A DNA stretch of 64,000 nucleotides from contig OZ035963.1 of NCBI GenBank assembly GCA_964034945.1, forward strand, positions 1,054,001 to 1,118,000. Direction: 5' to 3'. A program made the position numbers and the translations under genes. The notes under the pieces were generated by a model, which saw only the letters and a list, made by a program, of their open reading frames with translations, was not told the DNA's origin and did not search any database. Origin of the DNA: Chrysopilus asiliformis (taxonomy: Eukaryota; Arthropoda; Insecta; Diptera; Rhagionidae). Below are positions 36,439-49,146 of the stretch, piece by piece (the stretch's first letter is position 1; each line of letters opens with the position of its first letter).

Positions 36439-39400
36439 TCATGAAAAACATAACCAAGGGGACAAAAGAGCCCGCCCCTCCCCCTTCCTTCCTACTTTTG
36501 TACAGCAGAGTAGATTTCAAATAGGTGAAAACCATCGCAACGTATTTTATGCTAAAAGAGATAGACAAAAGTCAGGTGAAAAATCGAAACCAAAACTAAT
36601 GCTTTCAAAATATTTAGCTCTAAAACGATTCATCTTAAATTTCGTAGTTTGAAGTGAATGCGAAATCTCATAGGAAGGGACTCAGAATGATAAATTTTTC
36701 ACAAATAATATTACTTTCCTTTCTAAGAAACATTTATTAGAAATGCCCAGAATAAGACGTTTCAGTTTTGAAAGGAAAACGTTAAAACATTCTGAGTATA
36801 AATGCGAGTTACTTACATTTATTATGTCGATATAAAAAAAATAATGAAAATTTAACTTACACTTGAATTGAAACATGGTAAATATGATTACAACATATAC
36901 GAGTAGTTCATACAGATGAATGTGGAAGTAGTGTAAGGTAAATTTATTCTACCGTCTAAACGACACAGTGAAGAATGTTGGGAAAAAATTGAAATAAGTT
37001 TATCTTTGCAAATGTCCTTAAATGTCTTAACTGTATACAGTATTCGATCAATTTCATCGTATGAATGCAAAAGTAAGAATCAATCGGCCTGAAATGGGGT
37101 CGAGAAGTTCAAGATAAGGTGCCTGCCTGCCTGCCTCTAGGTAGATGATTTGGTGACAGAGAAATGTTGTTGACTGCTGAAAATTGGATGTCACAAGCAC
37201 GAACTTTGGCTCATATAAAAAAGACGAGTTGTAGCCGAATTTTGTTGATTTGTTGGTGGGGCCACGGCGTCAAGGGGGGATGGGTTATAAAAGAATTGGG
37301 AAATAAGAATAGTATAAGGTATAAAACGCGCTTTAACTTTTTATGCATTGTAGTATTTTGTTTAAGTTTTCAAGTCACGTTTAGGTTTTCATCACACATG
37401 GATTTTTCTTGGCGCTCTGCTCTATGTGTAAACGTTCCTTTTATCGAAGTTACTCAAATGCCTTTCAACTCCCCTTTGCATTCTTCTAGTGCTCCTATAT
37501 CAACTAATCTCATCATATTTTTGTACTCCTAGACCCCTTTAACCTCGTATTTACTTCTTATATTTTTTTTTCTATTTGATATATCGTAGTAGTCGAGGCA
37601 GTCCCATATCGCTTTCGGGCAACTCGTACCCCCTTTTTTCACTTGGTGAGCAAGCATCGGGAGCAAAAGGATTCAGAATTCGGGTAGGTAAGGTTCTCCG
37701 ACCTCGCAATTTCAATCCCGGTCGCAAACTCTTTTATTCCCATGTCCAATTCGATATCCAGTTTATACTCATATGTGATAAAATTTTTGTTTCACTTCCT
37801 ACACGGTTTCCTATAGCAGTTTCTCGTACATAGTCGTTTTTGTTGCTCATATGAAGGCAGACAAAGAATCTTCTTCCATATTATTTTTGTTCTTCGGTGT
37901 GTATTTTACTTTATTTTATTTTATTTTGCAATTTCCCTTTTTACTAGTGTATGCTTGAAAATTTTCCTTTCTTTATGGCCCTTATATCGGTTCAAATGGC
38001 TAATATATGACACCATAGAATATCTGTCTGACTGACTTCCTTCTCTCCTCTGATTATTTTCGTCATACTTCGTTAGTTCAGTCCCACAATTTTCCCTTAA
38101 CCGACAAAAATTCTTACTATCAGTTAAACCGTATCGAAATTTGTAATGCAATAGTTTGTTTGAATTCTCTTTTATACTTTAGTTTTACAAATCAGCAGAA
38201 GATCCTTTTTGTGTGGATTTAAATGTAGTAATAAAAATCTAAATTTTCCGACAACATATTGGAATTACAAACGGCGAACGGATACTGAAATAAGGATATC
38301 CGTTTCGATATTTATTTATCAGAGATAATTTTGAATATTTCAAACTTTAAATAATTTCAAGGGAATAATTTTCCACAATAACTTTTTAATATTTTCGAGT
38401 TTTGCTGTAAAAAACAGAATGCTTCAAACCACGACAAAAAAATTAAATTACGTACATGGCGAAATGAATTCATGTTACAGTATTATTGGTATAAATATAC
38501 GCCCATTTACAGTATTCTTTACTGTTTGTAAAGTCTTTATGTTATATTAATTTATTTTAAAGTCTATATAAGCATGATGTATCCATTTTTTTAAATACCA
38601 TAGAGACTGTATCGATTTAATCGTTGGCAGACAAACACCCTACTGCTTCCTATGAATAATTTAAACTGTATATAAATAATCTAAAAGGCTCATAGTTCAA
38701 TCGGTTTATGTCAATATATGAAAATTTATTAGTCCTGAATTCAAATTATATTTAAATTCCATGAAGCGCAAATTTTTAATGACCGACATTAAATTTTAAT
38801 TATAAATATCAATTTACTTTGGCCCTCAAATTGCACTAGTGGTTGAAAATGAGCCATTCAGACATTGAAAGTCCCCTCCAGGATGATTACAAATTAGTTT
38901 GAGGATAATTTTTAAAAGTAATTTAATGAAAGATTCATACGTAAATGGGATGTTGGAAAAGTGAGAAAATAATTTCAACATAAATTTCAACTAGAATGTG
39001 GACCTGCCCGGGTTAAAGTATTTTATATTCGTTTTAGAAATATCGAAAAAAAATATAAAAATCACTTTTAATTTGTAAGAATTCGCTGCCATTTTTAAAT
39101 GACTAATTGACCATTGACTATAGGATCTCTACTGATTAATTGCTGTGGAAAATAATTTTATGTTGTGATGTTTCTTATTGTTGGTACGTCTTCGACGGAA
39201 GTGAAAACCGATACTTTTTAGATTTTTGTACAAACCTACGTAGTAGAGGCTTTCGATTAAAAAAGAATTATTTAAATCGGTTTGGCAGAACTCTATTACT
39301 AAGGATGTATGAAAAATCCTTATTTTCTAACATTTCAATTTTTTATATGGAACCTGACCTGTACAACTACTATTGAAAACAAAAGAATACCTATTGAAAT

Positions 39401-39772
39401 GCGAAATCAACTTTAAACTAAATCGATAAGGAATGAATCCTTTTGTCTATCTACCCTTTGCCAATAAATGTCTAAAAATCAATAGAACAGAAAAATTCCT
39501 TGAAACCATATGCCTTTCCACAGAAAAAATATCAAAATGGACATACGTGAGCACATCTCAATCACCGAACCCAAATCAAAAAGTCTTTCTGGTTTGAAAC
39601 GTAAATGATCAGATAGGTATATATGTAGAACGGCAGTATTTGTATGTGTTTAAACAATTGGTTCATTAAAACTGTATTGTTGGAATTCATGAAATACATA
39701 CATCCGGTTGAAGATACCAATTGACAAGTATATAAATATTTCATCCTTGTTCAGCACTCGCAATATTATAGA
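36439..39772. other. Gene-free interval
   Basis: Short ORFs only. Bases 39140-39345 resemble 4378-4560 (shared CTTTTTAGATTT, GCTTTCGA and GATGTATG in the same order), suggesting an old unclassified repeat. Confidence 0.4.
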
Positions 39773-40213
39773 CTAGCTTGCATACCCGTCGTTGCCGGGT
39801 TAAGTTTTTTCAATTTTTTTTTTATGGTCTATGTTGGAGCTAAACTTCAGGCCAATCGGCTCGGTAGTTTCCCTGCGAAAGGGTAACATAGAGGAAGAGC
39901 TAAGTTTCGAAATCACTTTACCCCCCCCCCCCTTACTCCCCCACCTCTCGGTCTACTTTTTAATAGGTCTATGTTGGGGCTGGACCTCCGATGAACATCT
40001 TTGCCAAATTTCAGGCCAATCGGTTCAGTAGTTTCCCCGCAAAAGAGTGACAAAGCTCAAAAACTAAGTTTCGAAATCACTTTACCCCCTCCCCTTAATC
40101 CCCCCCACCCCTCGCGCTACTTTTCCGTATGCCTATGTTGGAACCAGAACTACCACAGACACTCATGCCAAATTTCAAGTCAATCGGTTCAGCCATTTTT
40201 GCGTGAAAGAGGA

Positions 40214-40248
<35 letters not shown>

Positions 40249-40279
40249 CCAGCTCATTTTTATATATTAGTAAGTATGA
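39773..40279 (-). mobile_element. Helitron-like non-autonomous element, copy 4
   Basis: Minus-strand copy with CTAG end (39773-39776 on plus), CCCG hairpin, three internal units, a GACA microsatellite at about 40214-40248 and the TC start at 40278-40279. A four-base TAAG insertion is present in the ATACTAAT start. Confidence 0.85.
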
Positions 40280-40756
40280 TAAGGTTCTTAAGGTACGGTT
40301 TTCTTAAAAAAAATATACGTGGGTGTGCCTTAAACGACGTTTTTCTAAATTTTCCAACGCACAGAATTTCAGTTTTTCAGAAATTCACTTGTCAAATAAC
40401 TTTGAAGACTATCTTTTTTATCTTTGTAGAAAATCGTAAACATTTAAATAATTTTTTTATACATTACAGCTACGCATTATATTTCAAATCTTGTGATAAA
40501 CTCTATTGGCTTAAAATATTATGAAATGGGACTATCAACATTTCAAGAGGATATTTATGATAGGCCCGTAAATTTAGAGTAATAGATTTAATGATGACAA
40601 ATACGTATGATATTACGAAAGGTCATTACCGTTCTGTTTCTGGATTCCATCTTAACTACAAAAGTTCATGTGAATGTGTTTTACAATAAATCCTAAAATG
40701 TAATGGAAGCAGAGGGAGGAAAGGATTACGTATGTCATAATACTATCTAATATATA

Positions 40757-41360
40757 AAAAACATAACAAAAGCTATAATTGCCAATCTGGCAATCATTGG
40801 AGTCCCGTATGGTGATATTCGTATCAAAATTCGAACAGTTGTACCAAAATTCCACTTTGAAGTCAAACTTTCCAATAAGAATTTTTAAAATTTATTCCAA
40901 TCGGATTTTTATGTATGGGAGTTTTATGTAGAATCATATCCTAAATAACTTTTGTTCTTGGACTTTTTTGATAAGATGCACAGTTTTTGAGATATTCACA
41001 AAAACCGTTTTCGTTCGTATGGGGGGTACCCCCCTAATGGTCCATTTTTGCCCATTAACGAACTTAGCCTCGCATTTTACGAAAAACGGATCCGCGCAAA
41101 ATTTCAAGTCTCTAGCTCAATCCGTGCGCCCGTAATCCGCGCCACAGACAGACAGACAGACGGACAGACAGACGGACAGACAGACAGACGGACAGACGGA
41201 CAGACGGACAGACGGACGGACATGCAGAAATTAATTATTTTTATCATTCTAAACACACTGGTGTAATTCATTTTTGTGTGTGATGACGGGATCTTGGCGT
41301 TACAAACGGTAAGGCAAAGTTAATATACCCTTTGGTTTCACCATACGGGTATAAAAATTT
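40757..41360 (-). mobile_element. DINE-1/INE-1-like rolling-circle element, copy 4
   Basis: The longest copy: AAACATAACAAAAGCTATAA end, TTGCCAATCTGGCAA hairpin, both CCATACGGG/CCCGTATGG subterminal repeats and a GACA/GACG microsatellite at 41147-41222. It contains GGGGGGTACCCCCC at about 41021-41034. Confidence 0.85.
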
Positions 41361-42525
41361 CTGTGTTTATGTATGTATTTATGCCACGGCTTGGCTCGAA
41401 AACCACTCAACCGATTTTAATACGGTTTTTTGCTAAATGTAGCTAAGACATCTAGGAACGACTTTCTAATACGTCTCCCCATTTTGGGACATTTGACAGC
41501 ATCACCGATAAACGGCTAGCGCGGTGTGTCTGAAAATTTACACTGTAATGCTGGATATGGCAAGCCTCAATATAAATGCTATATCCTCAACTACTTAATG
41601 AATTTTAATACGGTTTTTAGTGTTCAAATTGTGATATTAAACAATAAATTCATAAATAATTTCAGATGCCACCCACACAAATTTCGTATTACCTTGAAAA
41701 AAATGTATTTTATTAAATTTTATTAAAATCTTTTTCATATTAACCTCGACATTTTCCGACTGTGTATTCCATTCGTGTATCTTTGTCAAATATTTTTCAT
41801 AAACATTCATATAAATGTTAGATGTGTAAATAAAGTGGGGCAAATATCCTACATGACATCTTAAAATAAAAAAAAAGTGATATAAACGTTTCTTATTCTA
41901 GTGACTTTTGTCATATATGCAGATTTGTTTTACGTTCTTCACATTTTGAGCTAAAGCTTCTTTCAGATTTTATTTTATTATTGAGCAAAACATTTTTTTT
42001 TTTTACTTTACGTATTGCCGATGGCACTAATACAGGTCTGGGTAGATGGTGGTTGTTAACTGATATTCCATATTCTTTCTTAACATTTTTTCTCTGAAGC
42101 ACGGAGAAAACCGCCAACGTGTCAAGTGCAATTTTACTTGGTTTATATCCTGCGGTTTTATTTCAAAAACATATTTAGTCTGACACTCAGCAATATTCTT
42201 ACAAACGTTGTACAAAAAAGTCAGATATGAATGGCAAATAGAATGAAAATCATATAATCATGACTTGTCACTTAATATTTTTAGCCATATAAGTGTAAAT
42301 ATAAAATATATTGTGAGAAAAAAAATAAGTTGCTTTCAATTTTACATAAATTTTTCATTGAATATTACAGCATTTGTTGTCATAAGAAATATTGAATTAA
42401 TTTATTTTGCTCAAAGTTAAAACACTATGATCATCATACATCGAGATTTCTTTTTCTTGTCCAAAAAATGTTTACAAATCGAAGTTCTACTGCATACTTT
42501 AACTCTACTTGTCTATTCACTGTAA
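41361..42525. other. Gene-free interval with repeat relic
   Basis: Bases 41361-41600 carry ACCACTCAACCGATTTTAAT and a second TGAATTTTAATACGGTTTTT, wording typical of decayed rolling-circle repeats. No ends found. Confidence 0.35.
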
Positions 42526-43007
42526 TCATACTAATATATAAAAATGAGTTGGTGTCTGTCTGTCTGTCTGTCTGTTCCTCTTTCACGCAAAAACGGCTGA
42601 ACCGATTGACTTGAAACTACCACAGAAGTTCTGGCTCCAACATAGGCATACAGAAAAGTAGCGCGAGGGGTGGGAGGAGTAAAGGGAGGGGGTAAAGTGA
42701 TTTCGAAACTTAGTTTTTGCGCTATGTTACTCTTTCGCGGAGAAACTACTGAACCGATTGGCCTGAAATTTAGCATAGATGTTCGTCGGGGGTCCAGCCC
42801 CAACATAGACCCATTAAAAAGTAGCCCGAGACGTGGGGGAGTAAGGGGAGGGGATAAAGTGATCTCGAAACTTAGCTCTTCCTCTATGTTACCCTTTCGC
42901 GGGGAAACTACCGAGCCAATTGGCCTGAGGTTTAGCTCCAACATAGACCATAAAAAAAAATTTTTTTTGAAAAAACTTTACCCGGCAAAGACGGGTATGC
43001 AAGCTAG
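42526..43007 (+). mobile_element. Helitron-like non-autonomous element, copy 5
   Basis: TC at 42526-42527 after A, TCTG microsatellite, three internal units, TACCCG/CGGGTA hairpin near 42979-42997 and CTAG at 43004-43007 before T. About 25 bases of the GGCATGAGTGTG region are deleted. Confidence 0.85.
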
Positions 43008-46000
43008 TTATATACATATATGAGAAATAAATCGTGCAAGTTTCTTATTTTCATCATTTTGGATGATATTGCGGCACGCGGAGAATAGTCATTTCAGATT
43101 GGATATCTTTTGTACAGCACTGCAAAAATTTTTTGGTTTTTTTCTTTAAAATATAAACCTAGCGGTTAGCGTCTACATAAGTTTAGTCACATACGCAGAG
43201 AAAAAATAGTATATCTAACTATTTTATTCCCATTATATTTTCAATTTTTAATTTCAATTACAAAATATTTAATTTCAGTTACAAAAATAGTCAATCTAAC
43301 CACAAAACAGTAAATTTTACTAAGTATTTTGAGTATTTCTGCAATTTAAATCAACTTTTTTAGTAATATCCTCAATTCCCCATTATAAAATGGTTAAAAC
43401 CGCTATTTTTTACTCTGTGTACAATTGGTTAAAATTTGTACACCATACAACAATCTGTGACCTGATGCTCATCTTTCTAAATGCCATTTCAGCCAAAATA
43501 TTATTCAGCCAAAATATTATTATTATACATTCATTTTTTGAAAATAATTGAAATGCAAACTATATCTAAATCACCCTTTTACAATAAAAACCCCATATTA
43601 AAAACCGAAACTTTCTTCCCTTTTTCACAAATCTACTGACCATGTTTAAAATTTGCGTATCCGGAGCCCAACAATATAATTTGCAATTAAACTTCGTATT
43701 GTAGTCAATACAGACAAAAATTCCATTTAAAATCAATTTGACAATACGTACATGCAAAATTCAACTGAATGAAAATGCAATTTAACTTAACTAATTCCAC
43801 AAAATATTACAATTTTGCCCTTTAGGAGTGGAGCTAACAGCAACAAAATTTCTAAACCTGAAAGGATAACATGATGAACCAGAGTTACGAGTCGTTATCT
43901 ATCAACAGAATTTAAATCTCTATCTATTTTATATTATAGAAAGAACGACAACTTATCTGGTTACCTTCATGTTATTTCAGTGTTATTATAGATACATAGT
44001 ATAGTTACAGATTTAACTTTTGTTACAATTGCTTGTGTAAAATATCAGGGTTTGACATTTTAATATTTGTGTATTTTGAATATTGTTATTTTAATTATTT
44101 TAAATACATGCACAAAAGTCATAAAAAATAATCTACGTTATTCGAGCGAAAGTTTTGGAAAGAAACATTTAATTTAATTGCAAAATAGTTGATTAATTGT
44201 TGTTTTTAAATTAATAAAATTGTAACTGGTAAATTAGAAATTAGATGTTTTGATCTTCGTAAGTATTTGTGTTATAAAAACAATTGATTTTTGTAATTGG
44301 AATTCTGGCATTTTGCAGGACTTAGATTTTTTCTGTTAACGTCTGCTTCGTTCAGAAATTTCAGCCACGTTCGAAAGCCCAGGAAGTAATAATTAGTACA
44401 ACGTAGCGATACTTTTGTTCTGTCAGCAATCCTTGATATACCGTCTGCTATCCAATGTCCAGAGTCGAGCTAATATCGGCAAACATGAAGGAAGCCTTGT
44501 ATATACCTGGAAATCGAGTTTGGGTTACTATAGCTGACTGCCACTGGTAGCAATAGATGTGCTTAAGATGGGAACCCTTACCACTACTGAACTGCCATCC
44601 TTGGAAGGAGAAATTAACGAACAGCCCTATATTAATTTATATTTCGAAATTACAAGTGGTCATTACTGCATGTTGATTGAAATTTATGATTGGCCAATAA
44701 TAATAATATACCTGGCTACTCTTGGGGTCATGAGAAACATGATCCGATCACTAAACACGTAGGATATTCGCATTTTTTACACATTCTAAAGGGTGTTTCG
44801 TAGATGGATTTTTCGTTTTCCCTCGTCTAAAAAAAAAACTCTTCAGCGAAATATTCAAACTCAATTACGTATCTACCACTCAATAAGTCTCTAAATACAG
44901 CATCGATTTAATCATAAAGTTAATCATTAAAAGTATAGTTTGATAAGGAAATACACCAAAAAATTATTGTCGTGGATTCTAAACTTAAAGCAAAATTCCA
45001 TAAAAATATAAACTCCTTTTCTCTATGTATAAAGCTATTTTGTTGTTCTTATCACTTTTCATAATTTCATTAGCTTTAAATAATAAAGTAGATACAAGCT
45101 TTTAAAAATTATCCACCTGTAAAATGTACGTTTCAGATGCATACTCGAGTACGTAATTATTTACTTACACATTGCACTTTTTATACGAAGTGCAGAATTG
45201 CGAGGAGTCGAGAGCATTTGGGTCATATGAAATTACAGAATTATAAGATAGTTAAGGATGCGCACGAATACCGGCTTCATGGCAAGAGCATTTTTAAATG
45301 GGACTCAAATGAAAATATATTGCGATTTTCATGGTCTTTGCTATTTTTTCTAGTTGATTTTCTATGTGACAATTTTACTGGTTTCTGTGTTAAATAGAGC
45401 AGACCATATAATATATAGTTCTAAGTTCCTGTAGAAAAGTTGTAGAATTGAAATTATCTTTTTGTCGGACTTTTTCAACAAGCCTTTATGTTGAATAAGT
45501 CAATTTTTAGTTTAGCCCAAAAATTTTAATTTAAAATCTGGAATAAATTACTTAATATAGAAAATAAGAACGAAAATTACTAGGAACTAATAATTCCGCA
45601 CTTTAAAATTTCGTGGAATTTAAATCTTTGCTAGTAGATAAACAGAAACCTGACTGTAACATTACATCGAAGAAATGTTATCGATTTATTTCATACATAT
45701 ATTGAGAGATTTAATCCCAAAAATGTGGTCTAGAATTTAATTCCGGTAATCTGTCGCCAGTTTCTTTAGTTAACATAAAGGATACTCTCCCTCGATTGAA
45801 GGTTTCAATAATTCAATCTGACCCAATTCCTATTTAGATAGGTTGGTTGATTTTGATTTGTTTTTTAACCCTTTTATGTTAATTTGATATTTTTGTATGA
45901 CATTTTAATTTCGTAAAATGTTACTTTTTCAATTGCAATTATGAAATTGCCTACGTACCACTATCTAATATTGCTTTTCAGCAAACCGATACGCACTTTA

Positions 46001-49000
46001 TCTCGTCCATTGTTAATTTAAGTAACTGCAATTTCCAATCAAACGAAAAGGGTAATTCGAAATTAGAAAAACTGTAACAAAGATCGAGAAATATGTGATG
46101 AGAAAAAAAGGAGTTTCCATAAAATTATAATTAATCAACGAGTTGGACAAATAAATAAATAATTTAAATGGAACCAAAGAAAACATTTTAAACGCCTCAG
46201 ACTTACCTGTTAAAGGCCAATGAAATTTAAAATAAATTAAACTTTGCAGACAAACATTACCACTGTGGCTAAAAAATTTTGTGTAGCTACCAAAAAACAA
46301 AAACGTTAAACAAAAAAGCGAATTAAAGTTTTTGGAAGTGAGGTTACCCTCAAGTAGTTTATCAAAAGCAAACGTACAAGTTTTTCAACATACGAGTACT
46401 CACATTACATACATAAAACGATTGCCAGCTAAATCTTTTGCTATACAACTATGAGAAAATCATGAAAAGTCTGTGAACTCATTATATTGAAGATCTGAGG
46501 CATCTCTTAAAGTTATTTTTAAACATTTTGAAATTGGTCCTTTATTTGTACTCTCTACTATACACTTGACTTAATACTACTCGAGAGGAAACGACATCAA
46601 GGAGTTTTGCGTGCAGCGAAATATTACGAAAATAAAAAAAAAATCGTGTGAGGATTAATGGGAAACGATGAATTTAAAACAGAATAGTATTATTTTTAAT
46701 AAAAGTGAACAGTTTCTCAGAAAACTGATTGAATTCTTATAACTGCATAAATGAAGTCAGCTCAGAAAATCCGCAAGACATGATAAGAAAAACCTAAAAT
46801 CCAACTTTTTTTGGACAAACAAATTAATATTAGACACTCTGTTTTTATTTTATAGTTAAAATGTGCTACTAAAACAATATTTTGCATTGCTCAGAATTAA
46901 TAAAAATAATCGTGGGTTAAAACAAAAAAGATTTTGCCTGAACATAATTTTTAATGTCATGTGGCTGTTTGCAGTAAAATTGTGACTACACCAGGAACAT
47001 CCAACAATTGAAAACTGCTCTGGAACCATTAAAAAATTTAACGTTTCTAGCATCGCTATTGAACCCGATTACTGCGTTTATCGATTTTCTTCGACTAGCC
47101 ATACTTATTCATTCTGTATTCCCCCGATCCTGCATCTGCATTAGACCGGAGTTGTCCTTTTCATAAAACAATCTATAAATGACCATTTTTCATTTTATTG
47201 TTGGCAAACAACATGTGGCGGATCGAAGTAAAGTGAGAGGATATATTCTGCAGCTAAAAGTTTTATCCTTTTTTGTTTATATCTGAATTTGTTATTCTCA
47301 AATTTTTACCATACTTTGATATTTCAAAATATATATGTAGAAGTTCGTTTTTTGCAGCCCACAGTAAAGTTATCTTCTGTAAATACATACATACATTTTA
47401 TATGGGGAAAAATATTAGTCACTGTCAATTGACGAACATTGAAAATGCGGAATTTAGAACAGTGTGATTCTTGATTAAATATAGCAATTTCAGGTCCGGA
47501 TGCAGTTTTTTGATTAGAAAATTTTAAATTCATTTTGAATAACGTAACAGTGTTGATTTTTCTAGCCTAAAATGTTTTTTTGGAGGGATATTTGCACAAT
47601 TTCTATCATATTTTATAAATGTACTAAAAGTTCACCTAAAATGTTCTCTAAAATAATCCTACTAACATTTTTGGTTTATACTACATACACTTCTAATGGC
47701 AAAAAATCCTAAACGGTTTTCATGAAGGGTATAAAAGCCACCTATAAATCGACTTTGCTTTTAATTTCCAAGACGAATCTAATGAAAAATTGCATCCTTT
47801 CATCACAAAATCAGATAAATATTGTCACGTCGTGATAAGGGAGCGCAAGAAAAGCTTCATATCCATATTACTGAAAGCAAAAAAAATCCTGTATTCTAAC
47901 GACTGCTAAATATTCTGGTCACGATGTATCGATACGTGTCAGTGATAAACACAAAAGGCGATAGTAACTCGTTTCGTAGTCTGACGCGTGTGCATATATG
48001 CATACCAAAATTGAGTATTGTTTCCACATTTAAAGGCCATCCATCCATAGGGCAAATATGAAGTCAAACATATACTGTCTTCAGATATTGGTTAGAAGCG
48101 AAATTGTTCGCCATTCTGACGACTGGCGTCAGGCCGACTGATGTTAGATCGACATAGATGTGGCCAATTGTTTCTGTCTCTTGGGGGCGTGTGAAAAAGG
48201 TCTCAGTAGCTTGATTTAATAGTTAAACACACCATCAGGTATGTAGGATATTCAAATAATAAATATATGTGTATACGATTGTATGTAATTGAATCCAAAA
48301 TACACATATGCGTAGGGAAACAATAAGGAAGCAGAAAATTTTATTTCCTTTTCCTTTATGTGAGCTTCAACACCTTCTACGCATACATACCATTTTTGTT
48401 TCGCGTAAATTTTATATTCTTGATACATTTTGCACTGAAGCATTTAAATTCATTGAAGCATTTCTCTAGAACACAATTGAAAATTAAATAGTGAGCATGT
48501 TAAAATGTTGCTGACATAATAATCTTTGAAGATATGCGTATGATTGTAGATTGAGAATTTTTGGATTCACCAAGGATCACATATGATTTGTGATCAATTT
48601 TTCTCTGCTGCTCTGCCTCTTCCCTCAGCAGATATGAGCTACGATTTCAAAACAATCGGTCTAGTACAAAAATACTTGGACATTTAAAATTGCTCAATGC
48701 AATTTGTTTTTTAAATAGATAATTATTTTAACAACTTCTAGGGTAGATTTTAGTAAGAGGCTGTCCATAAAATACGTCACGCTAATTGTAGGCTCCTATT
48801 TGATGAATAACTTTTTTGTGATTTTTTGTATGAATTTTAGATCCTTGTGTGACTACTGCACACTTCCCCGCACTCCTCCTAAATATATAACGTCTCATGT
48901 GCATAGCCCCTAATACCTGGACACAACTAGATTCATCGAAAGCCAGATCCGATTTACGGCTGAAATCTATTTGCAATAGCATGGAAGAATAATAGTTACT

Positions 49001-49020
49001 ATATCGAGTTTAACGCTTTT
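43008..49020. other. Gene-free interval up to the helicase gene
   Basis: Largest stretch with almost nothing: short chance ORFs, a 16-base duplication (CAGCCAAAATATTATT) near 43491-43522, and one end of the TCCATAAAATACGTCAC MITE family at about 48758. Distal exons of unseen genes cannot be excluded. Confidence 0.4.
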
Positions 49021-49053
49021 TATTATAGTTAAGATAAAACTTGTACAAATTTT

Positions 49054-49059
49054 TTTATT
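49054..49059 (-). terminator. Poly(A) signal of the WRN-type helicase gene
   Basis: AATAAA on the minus strand, 88 bases after the stop codon. Confidence 0.6.
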
Positions 49060-49146
49060 ATGAATAAATAAAAATAAAAATGATATTTCACAATAAATTA
49101 TATACTCGTTTCCCACGATACAAAAATACAATAATTTTCAAAATAT

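Noticed and set aside
37576..37833. ORF and TTTCAATCCCGG as a tRNA-like B box
   Set aside because: No A box at the right distance and no cloverleaf stems; the ORF has no domain.
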